This document shows, in pieces, positions 24,939-34,540 of a stretch of 51,077 nucleotides of DNA. This DNA comes from Lentisphaeria bacterium. Lineage in GTDB: Bacteria > Verrucomicrobiota > Lentisphaeria > Victivallales > UBA1829. The DNA lies in contig JAGBXB010000018.1 in assembly GCA_017629515.1 (NCBI GenBank), positions 1 through 51,077 of the forward strand. Reading direction: 5' to 3'. Below the pieces are notes generated by a model. That model made no database searches and had not been told where the DNA came from. It worked only from the letters and a program-made list of their open reading frames with translations. Made by a program: the position numbers and the translations under genes. Every line of letters begins with the position of its first letter. Positions within the stretch are counted from its first letter, which is position 1.

Positions 24939-25303
24939 ATCATGTTTGACTTCTTCATGAGATACATGAGCTGCTTTGCAACTGCATCCATCTTCATTTT
25001 CAGGATCTCTCTTCTGGGAATAAGCAGAATCCGGCATGACTTCATCTCCACTTTGCTGCTTAAAACACGCATAGATTCATGCAGAAGCCGCTTCGCCCGG
25101 TTGCGCCGGACGGCCCGCTTATCGAACCTCCGGCTGCAAATCACTCCGTAACGAACCCCGTTTTCCGATGGCGGCACTTCTGCATGGATCAGCAAGGTAC
25201 AGAAAGAGGTATATTTCCGTCCATTTTCCCGGACAAAATCAAATTCACTTTTGAGAGTAAATCTGTTTTCCCGTCCGATGATCCCTTTTACATACTCCGC
25301 CAT
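24905..25303 (-). CDS. rnpA: Ribonuclease P protein component
   Basis: A 132-residue basic protein that partners the RNase P RNA in tRNA 5' maturation. The RNR signature is present (R67-N68-R69 in [11 protein letters not shown]), as are the N-terminal [14 protein letters not shown] and the [16 protein letters not shown] strand-helix. It follows rpmH by 70 bases and overlaps yidD at its 3' end. The RNase P RNA gene itself was not seen in this window. Confidence 0.9.
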   Translation of the reverse strand: MAEYVKGIIGRENRFTLKSEFDFVRENGRKYTSFCTLLIHAEVPPSENGVRYGVICSRRFDKRAVRRNRAKRLLHESMRVLSSKVEMKSCRILLIPRREILKMKMDAVAKQLMYLMKKSNMICSGGISRSSD

Positions 25304-25373
25304 CGTCCACCAGTTCCATCTTGAAAACAGATCTGCAAGAAGCCTTGCAGAAACCCGTTTTCAGCAGAAAATA

Positions 25374-25511
25374 TTACACAAGGGCAAGGCGTTTACGGCC
25401 TTTGGCGCGGCGTCTGGCGAGGACTTTGCGTCCGCCTTTGGTTGCCATTCTTGCTCTGAAACCGCAACGGCGGGCTCTGACGAGTTTGGAGGGCTGATAA
25501 GTTCTTTTCAT
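25374..25511 (-). CDS. rpmH: 50S ribosomal protein L34 (bL34)
   Basis: A 45-residue, highly basic protein: it starts MKRTYQPSK, has [10 protein letters not shown] in the middle and ends [13 protein letters not shown]. This matches bL34, which normally begins MKRT(Y/F)QPS. The gene is short and easy to miss. It heads the conserved rpmH-rnpA-yidD-yidC-jag cluster. The start is preceded by AAAGG (GGGGAAAGGTAAAGAACC region), and a promoter is predicted at 25596-25623. Confidence 0.95.
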   Translation of the reverse strand: MKRTYQPSKLVRARRCGFRARMATKGGRKVLARRRAKGRKRLALV

Positions 25512-25595
25512 GGTTCTTTACCTTTCCCCTCCGCATTTTCTACGGAGGCTTGTTATTGTTTAATACCGATTTGGAATTACAAAAATTGACCAAAT

Positions 25596-25623
25596 AATAT
25601 ACTCTTCCTCCCTGTTTTTTCAA
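25596..25623 (-). promoter_or_regulatory. Predicted promoter for the rpmH cluster
   Basis: On the minus strand TTGAAA, a 16-base spacer and TATATT, about 85 bases upstream of the rpmH start. Both hexamers are near consensus. Confidence 0.6.
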
Positions 25624-25736
25624 GTGCAAAGAGGCTCTTTTCGATAAAAAAATCACTTTTTTTCTCTTTCCGGGTTTTTCCGGCTTCTTTTTATGATTTT
25701 CTTTTCTCTTTTTTATATCCACGGGTGGTTTTCCTA

Positions 25737-25765
25737 TTGCATTTACGCATATACGCGTATATATT
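25737..25765 (+). promoter_or_regulatory. Predicted promoter for ileS
   Basis: TTGCAT, a 17-base spacer and TATATT. The spacer contains a TA/CG alternating palindrome (GCATATACGCGTATAT). The 80 bases between here and the ileS start show no T-box hallmark. Confidence 0.6.
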
Positions 25766-25847
25766 AATAGTTTAAAATCCGGCGCATTCCGGTTGAAACA
25801 ACAAAAAAATTCTTTACATACACAACCAACAACAAGGAAAGAAGATC

Positions 25848-28800
25848 ATGTTCAAAGTAAGACAGGGTCAGATGAACTTCCCCCAAATGGAGGAAGATGT
25901 ACTTTCATTCTGGAAACAGGATGCCACTTTCAAAAAATCTCTGGAAAACCGCAAGGGCAAAGAAGAGTTCGTTTTTTATGACGGTCCTCCCTTTGCCACA
26001 GGTCTCCCCCACTACGGACACCTGCTTGCAGGAACCATCAAGGATGTTGTTCCCCGTTACCAGACCATGCGGGGCAAATATTGCGAACGCACTTTCGGCT
26101 GGGACTGCCACGGCCTGCCTGTGGAATACGAAATGGAAAAACAGCTGAATCTTTCCGGTAAAAAAGAGATCGAAGATTACGGCATCGGCAAATTCAATGA
26201 AGCCTGCCGTTCCATCGTTCTGCGCTATACCGCAGAGTGGGAACAGATCGTAACAAGAATGGGCCGCTGGGTGGATTTTGAAAACGGTTACCGCACCATG
26301 GATCTTGACTATATGGAATCCATCTGGTGGCTTTTCAAACAGCTCTGGGACAAAGGACTCATCTATGAAGGTTACAAAGTTCTCCCCTACTGCGCCCGCT
26401 GTTCCACCCCTCTTTCCAACTTTGAGGCCAATCAGGGGTATAAGGAAGTTACTGATCCTGCCATCACCATCCGTTTCAAGGTGAAAGGTGAGGAAAATAC
26501 CTACATTCTTGCATGGACAACCACCCCCTGGACACTTCCTTCCAACATGGCTCTTGCATTCGGTCCCGATGTGGATTATGTAAAGGTGAAAGACGGCGAT
26601 GACTTCTACATTCTCGCACAGGCAAGACTTTCCGCCTACTACAAAAAAGATGAGATGCCGGAAATCGTCAGCACATTCAAGGGCAGAGAGATGGAAGGCA
26701 CACAGTATGAACCTCTCTTCCCCTACTTCCTTGGCGAAAAAGCCAAAGGCGGTTATCTTGTGAAAGGGACAGAATACCAGCAGGTGAAAGAGGGATTTGA
26801 CTTTGTGAAAGAAGGTGCCTACCGTGTGATCACTGCCGACTATGTGAGTACGGAAGACGGTACCGGTATCGTCCACATTGCCCCGCTTTTCGGGGAAGAT
26901 GACTGTGCTGCAGGTAAAGCCTACGGGATCCCCGCAGTCTGCCCTGTGGATGCGGAATGTAAATTCACTTCCGAAATCTCCGACTATGCCGGAAGATTCG
27001 TGAAAGACGCCGATAAAGACATCATGGACCGCCTGAAAGCGGAAAGAAAACTTGTTGCCCGTTCCACGGTGAAACACAGTTATCCCCACTGCTGGCGTGA
27101 TGATTCCCCCCTGATCTATAAGGCAGTCACCACCTGGTTTGTGAAGATCGATCCCATCAAACAGAAGATGCTCAATGCCAATTTCCAGATGACCTGGGTA
27201 CCCTCCCACATCAAAGAGGGCAGGTTCGGAAAATGGCTGGAAAATGCCCGTGACTGGGCGATCAGCCGTAACCGTTACTGGGGCTGCCCCCTCCCCATCT
27301 GGAGAAATGAAGATACAGGGGAAATGATCTGCGTGGGTTCTGTTGCCGAACTGGAAAAACTTACCGGCAAAAAGATTACGGATATTCACAAACATTTTGT
27401 GGATGATCTGGAGATCCGTACTGAAAACGGCACCATTCTCCGCCGTGTTCCGGAAGTATTGGACTGCTGGTTTGAATCCGGCTCCATGCCCTATGCCCAG
27501 AAACACTATCCTTTTGAAAACAAAGAACACTTTGACGAAACCTTCCCTGCGGACTTTATTGCAGAAGGTCTTGACCAGACCCGCGGCTGGTTCTATACTC
27601 TGGTGGTCATGGCGGCGGCTCTCTTTGACAAGCCCCCTGCCCTGCATGTGATCGTCAACGGTCTGATCCTTGCGGAAAACGGGCAGAAGATGAGTAAACG
27701 GCTCAAAAACTACCCCGATCCGCTGGATATCGTCCGCACCTACGGGGCAGATGCCTTGCGTCTCTTCCTGCTGGGTTCTCCTGTGGTGAGAGCCGAAGAC
27801 CTGAAATTTTCTGAAGACGGCATTAAAGAAGTGATGCGGGGCGTTATGCTTCCTCTCTGGAACTCTTTCAGCTTCTTCACCACATACGCCAATGTGGATA
27901 ACTGGACGCCTGCCGCCGACGGCAAATGTCCGGAAAAACTTTCCAATCCTCTTGACCGCTGGATCCTTTCCTCCCTCGCGGATATGGTGGAGGAAGTCCG
28001 TATCGCCATGGATAGTTTCCAGCTGCAGAAAGCGGCAAACCGGTTTGAACAGTTTGCCGAAGATCTTACCAACTGGTATATCCGCCGCAGCCGCCGCAGA
28101 TTCTGGAAGAGTCAGAATGACGGGGATAAAAATGATGCCTACGCCACCCTTTACTATGCACTTATCACCTTTGTAAAGTGTGCTGCTCCCTTCATTCCCT
28201 TTGTGACGGAAGAAATCTACCGTTCCCTGCGTACAGACTCCATGCCGGAATCTGTCCATCTCTGCGACTATCCGGAAGCAGAAACATGGAGACGGGATGC
28301 CGTTCTGGAAAAACAGATGACGGCTACAAGAACAGCAGTTTCCCTGGGAAGATTCATCCGTACCCAGAAGAATTTGAAAGTCAGACAGGCTCTGGCAAAG
28401 GCTATGATCGTTTCCGACGATGAGGAAACAAGAAATCTCATCCGGGAAACCAGTGACATCATTGCAGAAGAACTCAATGTGAAAGAAATCGTATTGAGTG
28501 CCAATGAAGAGGAACTTGTTACTTTCAGCGCAAAAGCCAACTTCAAAGTCATGGGCAAAAAACTTGGAGCCCAGATGAAAGAAGCTGCCGGACTTATCAG
28601 CAAGTTTACTTCCTCCGAAATTGCCGCTATCGTCCGCGGTGAAGCGAAAAAGATTACTCTTGCCTCCGGTCTGGAATATGAGGTGACGGAAGACGATCTT
28701 GCTGTCGTCCGTACGGAAAAAGAGGGTTTTGCCGCCGCAACGGAAAACGGCATCACCATTGCTCTGGATACCAATCTTACAGCGGAACTTATTGAAGAGG

Positions 28801-29042
28801 GGATCGCCCGTGAGTTTATAAGCAAGATCCAGAACATGAGAAAAGAGGCTTCTCTGGAAGTATCTGACAGGATCGAAGTGGAATTCGCCTCCGATGCGGA
28901 AGTTGTGAAAGCAGTTGCCGCCTATGTGAGCCACATTTCCGAAGAAACACTTGCCGTAAATGTGAAAAATGCCGCGTCTCTGGAAGGAGCAAAGAGCGAC
29001 ATCAATGGTCACGATGCCGTCATCGTCATCAAAAAAGCATAA
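25848..29042 (+). CDS. ileS: Isoleucyl-tRNA synthetase, type 2 (eukaryote-like)
   Basis: A 1064-residue class I synthetase that charges tRNA-Ile and edits Val. The HIGH-type motif is PHYGHL at 54-59 and the KMSKS-type motif is KMSKR at 614-618, followed by LKNYPDP. The phrase GWDCHGLPVE and editing-domain motifs such as TTPWTLPSN are present. The KMSKR-LKNYP form, the long C-terminal extension and the lack of the bacterial C-terminal zinc-finger pattern mark the eukaryote-like type 2 enzyme. This type is known to be less sensitive to mupirocin. The start follows AAGGAAAGAAG. Confidence 0.93.
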   Translation: MFKVRQGQMNFPQMEEDVLSFWKQDATFKKSLENRKGKEEFVFYDGPPFATGLPHYGHLLAGTIKDVVPRYQTMRGKYCERTFGWDCHGLPVEYEMEKQLNLSGKKEIEDYGIGKFNEACRSIVLRYTAEWEQIVTRMGRWVDFENGYRTMDLDYMESIWWLFKQLWDKGLIYEGYKVLPYCARCSTPLSNFEANQGYKEVTDPAITIRFKVKGEENTYILAWTTTPWTLPSNMALAFGPDVDYVKVKDGDDFYILAQARLSAYYKKDEMPEIVSTFKGREMEGTQYEPLFPYFLGEKAKGGYLVKGTEYQQVKEGFDFVKEGAYRVITADYVSTEDGTGIVHIAPLFGEDDCAAGKAYGIPAVCPVDAECKFTSEISDYAGRFVKDADKDIMDRLKAERKLVARSTVKHSYPHCWRDDSPLIYKAVTTWFVKIDPIKQKMLNANFQMTWVPSHIKEGRFGKWLENARDWAISRNRYWGCPLPIWRNEDTGEMICVGSVAELEKLTGKKITDIHKHFVDDLEIRTENGTILRRVPEVLDCWFESGSMPYAQKHYPFENKEHFDETFPADFIAEGLDQTRGWFYTLVVMAAALFDKPPALHVIVNGLILAENGQKMSKRLKNYPDPLDIVRTYGADALRLFLLGSPVVRAEDLKFSEDGIKEVMRGVMLPLWNSFSFFTTYANVDNWTPAADGKCPEKLSNPLDRWILSSLADMVEEVRIAMDSFQLQKAANRFEQFAEDLTNWYIRRSRRRFWKSQNDGDKNDAYATLYYALITFVKCAAPFIPFVTEEIYRSLRTDSMPESVHLCDYPEAETWRRDAVLEKQMTATRTAVSLGRFIRTQKNLKVRQALAKAMIVSDDEETRNLIRETSDIIAEELNVKEIVLSANEEELVTFSAKANFKVMGKKLGAQMKEAAGLISKFTSSEIAAIVRGEAKKITLASGLEYEVTEDDLAVVRTEKEGFAAATENGITIALDTNLTAELIEEGIAREFISKIQNMRKEASLEVSDRIEVEFASDAEVVKAVAAYVSHISEETLAVNVKNAASLEGAKSDINGHDAVIVIKKA

Positions 29043-29055
29043 CAATAAATAAGGA

Positions 29056-29088
29056 ACAGGGGGAATCATAACTTTCCCCTGTTTTTTT
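29056..29088 (+). terminator. Intrinsic terminator after ileS
   Basis: ACAGGGGGAA and TTTCCCCTGT form the stem, followed by seven T. It lies 13 bases after the ileS stop and 15 bases before the trpS start. Either trpS has its own promoter within ileS or readthrough is partial. Confidence 0.8.
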
Positions 29089-29102
29089 CAGGAAAATAAA
29101 AC

Positions 29103-30083
29103 ATGAGCGAAAACAAGAAAAAAAGGATCCTTTCCGGCATCCAGCCTTCCGGAGTACCCCATATCGGCAACTTTTTCGGTATGATGCGTCAGGCATTGGA
29201 ATTGCAGGAAAAAGGAGATACTTACCTCTTTATTGCGGATCTCCACTCCCTTACCGTCAACCCCAAACCCCAGGAACTGCGGGAACGCATCGACCGTCTG
29301 GCACTGGATTTTCTTGCCTGCGGTCTTGATCCGGAAAAAACAGCATTTTTCCGCCAGAGCGATATCAACGGGATCTGTGAACTTACCTGGGTACTCAACT
29401 GTATCACCAATATGGGACTTCTGGAACGGGCGCACAGTTACAAAGATAAGATCGCCAAAGGCTTTGTCCCCAATAACGGGCTTTTCTCCTATCCTGTTCT
29501 GATGGCTTCCGATATCCTTATTTATAAAGCGGACAGCGTCCCTGTGGGAAAAGATCAGAAACAGCATCTGGAGATCACAAGAGACCTTGCCATCCGTTTC
29601 AATCAGATGTATGGAGATATTTTCGTGATCCCGGAACCCATCATTCCGGAAACGGTTGCGGTTGTCCCCGGGATCGACGGACAGAAGATGAGCAAAAGTT
29701 ACAATAATACCATCGAACTTTTCGGCAATGAAAAACAGATCCGGAAAAAGATCATGTCCATTCCTACCGACTCCACTCCCATGGAAGACCCGAAAGACCC
29801 GGATAAATGCAATATATATAAATTGTATTGTCTTTTTGCCGATGAGATCCAAAAAGAGGAACTTGCGGCAAAATACCGGGGCGGCAACTTTGGTTACGGC
29901 CACGCCAAACAGGCACTTTTTGAAGCCTATATGGACTTTTTCGCCCCCATGCGGAAACGCAGGGAAGAGCTGGCAAAAGATCCGGGCTACATTCAGAGCA
30001 TCCTGAAAAAAGGTGCGGAAAAAGCCAATGCCATTGCTTCTGAAACACTGGAAGAAGTACGCAAGGCCGTTGGTCTGCGGTAA
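29103..30083 (+). CDS. trpS: Tryptophanyl-tRNA synthetase
   Basis: A 326-residue class I synthetase. It opens with GIQPSGVPHIGNF (HIGN at 20-23) and has KMSKS at 195-199 followed by YNNTIELF. Both are standard TrpRS signatures and the length is normal. It charges tRNA-Trp. It starts just after the ileS terminator and is followed after 22 bases by ribF. Confidence 0.93.
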   Translation: MSENKKKRILSGIQPSGVPHIGNFFGMMRQALELQEKGDTYLFIADLHSLTVNPKPQELRERIDRLALDFLACGLDPEKTAFFRQSDINGICELTWVLNCITNMGLLERAHSYKDKIAKGFVPNNGLFSYPVLMASDILIYKADSVPVGKDQKQHLEITRDLAIRFNQMYGDIFVIPEPIIPETVAVVPGIDGQKMSKSYNNTIELFGNEKQIRKKIMSIPTDSTPMEDPKDPDKCNIYKLYCLFADEIQKEELAAKYRGGNFGYGHAKQALFEAYMDFFAPMRKRREELAKDPGYIQSILKKGAEKANAIASETLEEVRKAVGLR

Positions 30084-30105
30084 AAAAAAACTGAACAGAA
30101 AAAAT

Positions 30106-31086
30106 ATGAAAACAGAATTTGTACCTTCTTATATTGAATCACTTTCTGAACTCAAAAAGTTCGGTATAGATTCTGTTGTTGTTGCCATCGGTGTTTTTGA
30201 TGGCGTCCACAAGGGACACGCCAAACTTCTGCATGAATTGCAGAAAATGGCGATCTCTTTATCGGCATATCCGGTGGCAATGACCTTTTTTCCCCATCCC
30301 AAAAGTGTACTTTTCCCGGAAAATGCCCCGCTGCTTCTTCTTCCCCCCAATGAAAAATTGCGTCTCATCTGCAGGAACGGGGCAAAAGCGGTAGTTTCCC
30401 TCCCCTTTACAAAAGAGTTTGCCCTTCTTTCCCCGGAGGATTTTTTACAGAAATGTCTTTTCGGACACGATGTGGAAGTCAAAGGGATCTGCGTAGGGCA
30501 TGACTGGAAATTCGGAAACAAAGGAAAAGGGGACAGATTTTTTCTGGAAAAAGCGGCACTGGAAAAAGGTTTTCTCTTCAAAGCGGTGGAGGAACTGCGT
30601 AAGGAAGACGGGAAAACTGTCAGCAGTACGGCGATCAGAGAGTGTATTGCCAAAGGGGAACTTTCTGAAGCGGAAAAAATGCTGGGCCGTCCCTACAGAT
30701 TTTATGGAGTGGTGGAAAAAGGCTATCAGGTGGCAGGGAAAATCCTTGCCACACCCACAGCCAATTTGAAACTGCAATATGGCGTATTGCCGCCCCTGGG
30801 GGTATATGCGGCAATGGTGGATGTGGAGGGGAAAATCTATCCGGCGGCAATGAATGTGGGCGTTGCCCCCACCTTTGAGGCGCGTTACGGAAAAATCGAA
30901 CCCCGGATAGAACTGCATCTGCTTGTTCCGCCGGAAGAAAGTCTGTACGGGAAATATATTTCCGCAGAACTGGTTTCTTTCATAAGGGAGGAGAAGAAAT
31001 TTGATTCTCCTGCGTTACTGAAAGAACAGATCGGAAAAGATATTCAGCAGATCCTTCAGGCGATCACAGAAAAAGAAAAAAATTAA
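30106..31086 (+). CDS. ribF: Bifunctional riboflavin kinase / FAD synthetase
   Basis: A 326-residue two-domain enzyme. The N-terminal FAD synthetase domain shows IGVFDGVHKGHAKLL, TFFPHPKSVL and CVGHDWKFGNKGKGD; the linker has SSTAIRECI. The C-terminal flavokinase domain shows GYQVAGKILATPTANL and PPLGVYAAMV. It makes FMN and FAD from riboflavin and ATP. The frame is open further upstream inside trpS, but the ATG at 30106 is chosen because the family N-terminus begins there. Confidence 0.92.
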   Translation: MKTEFVPSYIESLSELKKFGIDSVVVAIGVFDGVHKGHAKLLHELQKMAISLSAYPVAMTFFPHPKSVLFPENAPLLLLPPNEKLRLICRNGAKAVVSLPFTKEFALLSPEDFLQKCLFGHDVEVKGICVGHDWKFGNKGKGDRFFLEKAALEKGFLFKAVEELRKEDGKTVSSTAIRECIAKGELSEAEKMLGRPYRFYGVVEKGYQVAGKILATPTANLKLQYGVLPPLGVYAAMVDVEGKIYPAAMNVGVAPTFEARYGKIEPRIELHLLVPPEESLYGKYISAELVSFIREEKKFDSPALLKEQIGKDIQQILQAITEKEKN

Positions 31087-31120
31087 GAAAATCAGGATAA
31101 AAAGGGAAAGGAGAGAAACT

Positions 31121-32182
31121 ATGGAAGAGGAAAAATATTTAAGTGTGATGGATCTTGCCGCGCAAGTGGGAGTCCCCAGAACCACTATCAATGACTGGTT
31201 GAGTAAATATTCCCAGTTTATTACCAGTATTCAGCAGGGCAGAAGAAGAGTCTATTTGCAAAATACGGTTGTCATTCTTAAAGAGATCGGCTCTCTGCGT
31301 TCTTCCGGACTTTCCTTTACAGAAATCGAAAAGCGCCTTGCCATGACGCATCCCATTCAGGCTGTTCCGGCAATGGAGGAATTGCCTTTGCAGGAAAAAG
31401 AAGAAGCAGAAAAGAAAGAAGAAAAAGTTTCTTCCGGACAGGAAAATATTTCCTCCGGCAATACAGAAAATTCTTTACAGATCGTTCCTGCCTCCAAAGA
31501 TGATTTTGCCCATCTTGTGGAAAGTATGGCAATTCTTTCGGGCAAATTATTGGAAGAGGAGAAAAAACGCTCCCGTAATGTCCGGTTGGCAACAGGAGCA
31601 TTTTTCCTTATATTTCTTGCTTTTGCGACCATTGGCGCAATGCTGCATATTCATTTTCAGCGTCTGGAAAAGGAGAATGTGCGTCTGAAAGAATTGAATA
31701 CGAAAACCAATGAGAGACTTTCCGTTACGGAAAAGAATGCCATATCCCTTCAAGGGGAAAATTCTGCATTCAAAGTAAATATCCGGCAACTGGAAAAAGA
31801 GTTGATCCAGCAGAGGAAAGATTTTGCAAAGACAATAGATACTGTTATCACGAAAAAAGAGGCGGCAATCGCCAAAGAACGGGAAAGATTTGCTTCTGAA
31901 AGACTTTCTTATCTTAAAAAACTGGAAGAAGCCGATAAAAAGATAAGAGAAACAAGAAAACGGGAAATGGATGCCCATAAAAAGGTAGTTGATGCGCAAA
32001 AAAAAGCGATGGAAGCGCAAAAAAAAGTGATGGAAGCGCAAAAAAGGGAAATGGATGCAAAAAAAATATTGGAAGAAAAGAATAAAAAAGAAATCCCCGG
32101 CAAAAATTCCCTCACTCTTCCCGTAGAAAAAAAGGATGGTAAAATAAAAGAAGCAGGAAAAGATAACGGGGAGAAAAAATGA
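31121..32182 (+). CDS. MerR-like HTH protein with one membrane segment and a long coiled coil
   Basis: A 353-residue protein. Residues 6-75 look like a MerR-type winged helix-turn-helix (SVMDLAAQVGVPRTTINDWL, then RRRVYLQNTVVILKEI). A Glu/Lys/Ser-rich linker follows. Residues 155-178 form one membrane segment. Residues 180-325 are a continuous charged coiled coil with degenerate seven-residue repeats (MDAHKKV, VDAQKKA, MEAQKKV, MEAQKRE). The layout suggests a cytoplasmic DNA-binding domain tethered to the inner membrane with a periplasmic coiled coil. No known family was recognised. The start has an AAAGGAG site. The stop overlaps the start of the Sel1-repeat gene by four bases, so the two are coupled. 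Confidence 0.7.
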   Translation: MEEEKYLSVMDLAAQVGVPRTTINDWLSKYSQFITSIQQGRRRVYLQNTVVILKEIGSLRSSGLSFTEIEKRLAMTHPIQAVPAMEELPLQEKEEAEKKEEKVSSGQENISSGNTENSLQIVPASKDDFAHLVESMAILSGKLLEEEKKRSRNVRLATGAFFLIFLAFATIGAMLHIHFQRLEKENVRLKELNTKTNERLSVTEKNAISLQGENSAFKVNIRQLEKELIQQRKDFAKTIDTVITKKEAAIAKERERFASERLSYLKKLEEADKKIRETRKREMDAHKKVVDAQKKAMEAQKKVMEAQKREMDAKKILEEKNKKEIPGKNSLTLPVEKKDGKIKEAGKDNGEKK

Positions 32183-33438
32183 GGCGGATTGCTCTTTTTC
32201 TCCTGATTTTCCCGGCAGTATTCTGTGCAGGCGCAGAAAGTAAAGATCTTTTGCGGCAAAAAGCAGCCTCCGGGGATGCCAAAAGTGCGTTCCAGTTGGG
32301 CAATGACTATTTTTACGGGGAAAACGGACGGAAACAGAATCTTCTTCTTGCCTCCCATTGGTATTTGCTTGCGGCGAAAAAAAATATTCCGGAGGCAATG
32401 TATAATTATGCCATCGCTGCGGAAAGACTTGCCAAAACGCCCAAAGATGTGTATAAAGCCTTTCAATGGTATCAGAAAGCAGCGGAAAAAGATTTTGATC
32501 CGGCAAGATTCCGGCTGGCAACATTTTACGCAAGCGGGTTGAAAGACGATAATGGAAAAGTTTTGATTCGTAAATCTCCGGCATCGGCATTGGAGCAGTT
32601 GGAAATTTTAAACAGTCGCGAGTATCTTCCGGGGGAGTTGCAGTTGGCGGCATTGCTTCTGCAACCAGCCATCCCACCGGCAAGACAGGCAAGAGCATAC
32701 AGGATCTTAACAAAAGTATGTGCCAGAAAAAATCCGCCTCCGGAAGCCTTACGGATGCTGGCAGATTGTTTTTATAACGGGATCGGATGCAGTAAAAACC
32801 TGACAAAAGCCTTTGTATATCTGCAAAATGCCTCCCGGCGGGGGGATGGGGAAGCAGCCGCCAAACTGGGGTATTTTTATGAAAACGGGCTTATCGGAGA
32901 GAAAAAAGATTTGAAACAAGCCTATGTATATTACAAAAAATCTGCCTTGCGGGATCACCCTATGGGACTTTATAAATATGGGGACGCCCTTTTTGACGGC
33001 TATCTGAAAGAAAAAGGAAAAGGCAGAAAAGAAGCCATGGATTATTTACGGAAATCAGCCTCAAAAGGATGTGTTCAGGCGATGTATAAACTGGGCACGA
33101 TCCATGAACTTGGTCTTGGCGGGGAAAAAGTCAATACCGGGATCGCCGCAAGGTGTTATTATGAAGCGGCGAAAGGGGGTTTTGCGCCTGCCCAGTTCAA
33201 ATTCGGACAATTTTTTGCCGAGGGCAAGGGAGTGAAAGCGCAGGATGACGGTGCGGCATTTTACTGGTATAAACAGGCAGCGATCCAGGGTTATGCTCCG
33301 GCGATGCGTTGTGCGGGGATAGCCGTCTTGGAAGGCAAAGGGGTCAACCGCAGCCGGACACAGGGAATGCGACTCCTGGAAGCTGCGGCGAAAAAAGGGG
33401 ATGTTACCGCCATACGGTTATTGGAAACCATGCGGTGA
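32179..33438 (+). CDS. Exported Sel1-repeat (TPR-like) protein
   Basis: A 419-residue protein with a signal peptide (residues 1-19, ending CAGAES) and about nine Sel1-like repeats through most of its length. Clear repeats include AKSAFQLGNDYFYG, EAAAKLGYFYENGLIG, VQAMYKLGTIHELGLGG, APAQFKFGQFFAEGKGV and APAMRCAGIAVLEGKGV. Sel1 repeats form alpha-solenoid scaffolds for protein-protein contacts, often in the periplasm. It overlaps the membrane HTH/coiled-coil gene by four bases, so a partnership between the two in the periplasm is plausible. It ends only 19 bases from the converging HNH gene, with no terminator visible between. Confidence 0.82.
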   Translation: MRRIALFLLIFPAVFCAGAESKDLLRQKAASGDAKSAFQLGNDYFYGENGRKQNLLLASHWYLLAAKKNIPEAMYNYAIAAERLAKTPKDVYKAFQWYQKAAEKDFDPARFRLATFYASGLKDDNGKVLIRKSPASALEQLEILNSREYLPGELQLAALLLQPAIPPARQARAYRILTKVCARKNPPPEALRMLADCFYNGIGCSKNLTKAFVYLQNASRRGDGEAAAKLGYFYENGLIGEKKDLKQAYVYYKKSALRDHPMGLYKYGDALFDGYLKEKGKGRKEAMDYLRKSASKGCVQAMYKLGTIHELGLGGEKVNTGIAARCYYEAAKGGFAPAQFKFGQFFAEGKGVKAQDDGAAFYWYKQAAIQGYAPAMRCAGIAVLEGKGVNRSRTQGMRLLEAAAKKGDVTAIRLLETMR

Positions 33439-33457
33439 ATGTTTTTTTCTGCGGTGG

Positions 33458-34540
33458 TCAAACCGAGGATTTTCTGCGGTTGCACTCTTTGCAAAGCATT
33501 TGACAATTTTCTGCAAGGGTTTTACCGCCTTTACTCCATGGGGTAATGTGGTCGCCTTCCATTTCTTCCAGTTCAAAATGTTTACGGCATATTTTACAGA
33601 TCCCTTTCTGTTTTTCGTATGCTGTTCTTTTCATACGGTTGTCAAATGTTCTTACAGATAAATATTTTTCCTGCCTTGTAAGCACATAGGGATATATTCC
33701 CTTTTTACTGGTAACATCATCATCTGCCATAAGTTCAGCAATTTCTTTTTCAAGCTCTGCTGTGTCAATCACAATATCTTTATACTGATTATATAAGAAT
33801 CCCCAATCTATACCTTTCATTTCTTTACGGTATTTGATAAAGGTATTTTCCACCCACCCTATGACACTGCGGAAATACAAAAAGAGTTCATTGGCATTGG
33901 GAGCAAACTGATGTTCTGCCATATATCCGCAAATATCCCCGTTATTGATCCATTTGAGAACGGTTTCCAGATAGTCCTGCCTGATAGGTGAGCCTGTCAT
34001 ATAATCACTTGCCATTTTCCATGCCGGGCATTGGGATTTTGAGAATTTCTGTTTTGCATCACTCAACCAGGAACCGGTATAAACGGCGTTTCTCAATTCC
34101 TGATCGGTCAATTTTTCTCCTGCAATATTGATTATTTTGAACCAATCGAGTTTTTCTTTGTCGTTCCCGTCGCAAAAATAGACCATGACTTTATAATCCA
34201 GTATTTCCAGTTTTTCTGTTTCGGTAAGATTATGAAATGCCCTTTTATTTATGGAAAATCCGCCATGCACATATTGACAGAAACTTATTGTCCTCTGCTG
34301 ACCGTCCAATACTTCAAAAGTTCCATCTTCATTTTTTACCCAGTACATCACATTCAAAGGAAAACCTTTTATAATGGTATCAATTACCGCATCTCGCTGT
34401 GCATCTTTATAGACAAATTCTCTCTGATATTTCGGGCGGATATTGAGTTTTCCATTATAGCCTGTGACACCGTTTTCCTCATTATCCATATAATTTTCGG
34501 CTATCTCCCTTACGGAAATTTCATGCAGTTCAATTTTCAT
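33458..34540 (-). CDS. DUF262 (ParB-like) HNH endonuclease
   Basis: A 360-residue protein. Residues about 10-220 match the DUF262/GmrSD-N type NTPase-like domain: PKYQREFVYKD and the DGQQR motif at 79-83. The C-terminus (about residues 315-360) is an HNH/McrA-type nuclease: CKICRKHFELEEMEGDHITPWSKGG and NCQMLCKECNRRK, with two CxxC zinc pairs and the catalytic DH. Such proteins act as restriction nucleases. It overlaps the stop of the adenine methylase gene by 11 bases, so the two form one operon and very likely one restriction-modification or defence unit. Confidence 0.8.
   Translation of the reverse strand: MKIELHEISVREIAENYMDNEENGVTGYNGKLNIRPKYQREFVYKDAQRDAVIDTIIKGFPLNVMYWVKNEDGTFEVLDGQQRTISFCQYVHGGFSINKRAFHNLTETEKLEILDYKVMVYFCDGNDKEKLDWFKIINIAGEKLTDQELRNAVYTGSWLSDAKQKFSKSQCPAWKMASDYMTGSPIRQDYLETVLKWINNGDICGYMAEHQFAPNANELFLYFRSVIGWVENTFIKYRKEMKGIDWGFLYNQYKDIVIDTAELEKEIAELMADDDVTSKKGIYPYVLTRQEKYLSVRTFDNRMKRTAYEKQKGICKICRKHFELEEMEGDHITPWSKGGKTLAENCQMLCKECNRRKSSV

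Noticed and set aside
25766..25847. T-box riboswitch upstream of ileS
   Set aside because: The leader is only about 80 bases and lacks the AGGGTGGNACCGCG box and a stem I.
25905..29069. 1054-residue frame on the minus strand opposite ileS
   Set aside because: An antisense shadow created by codon bias in ileS; it has no ribosome site or known motif.
31950..32090. DNA tandem repeat array in the coiled-coil gene
   Set aside because: The repeats (MDAHKKV-like) follow the protein heptad and are degenerate at DNA level, so they are part of the coiled coil and not a separate element.
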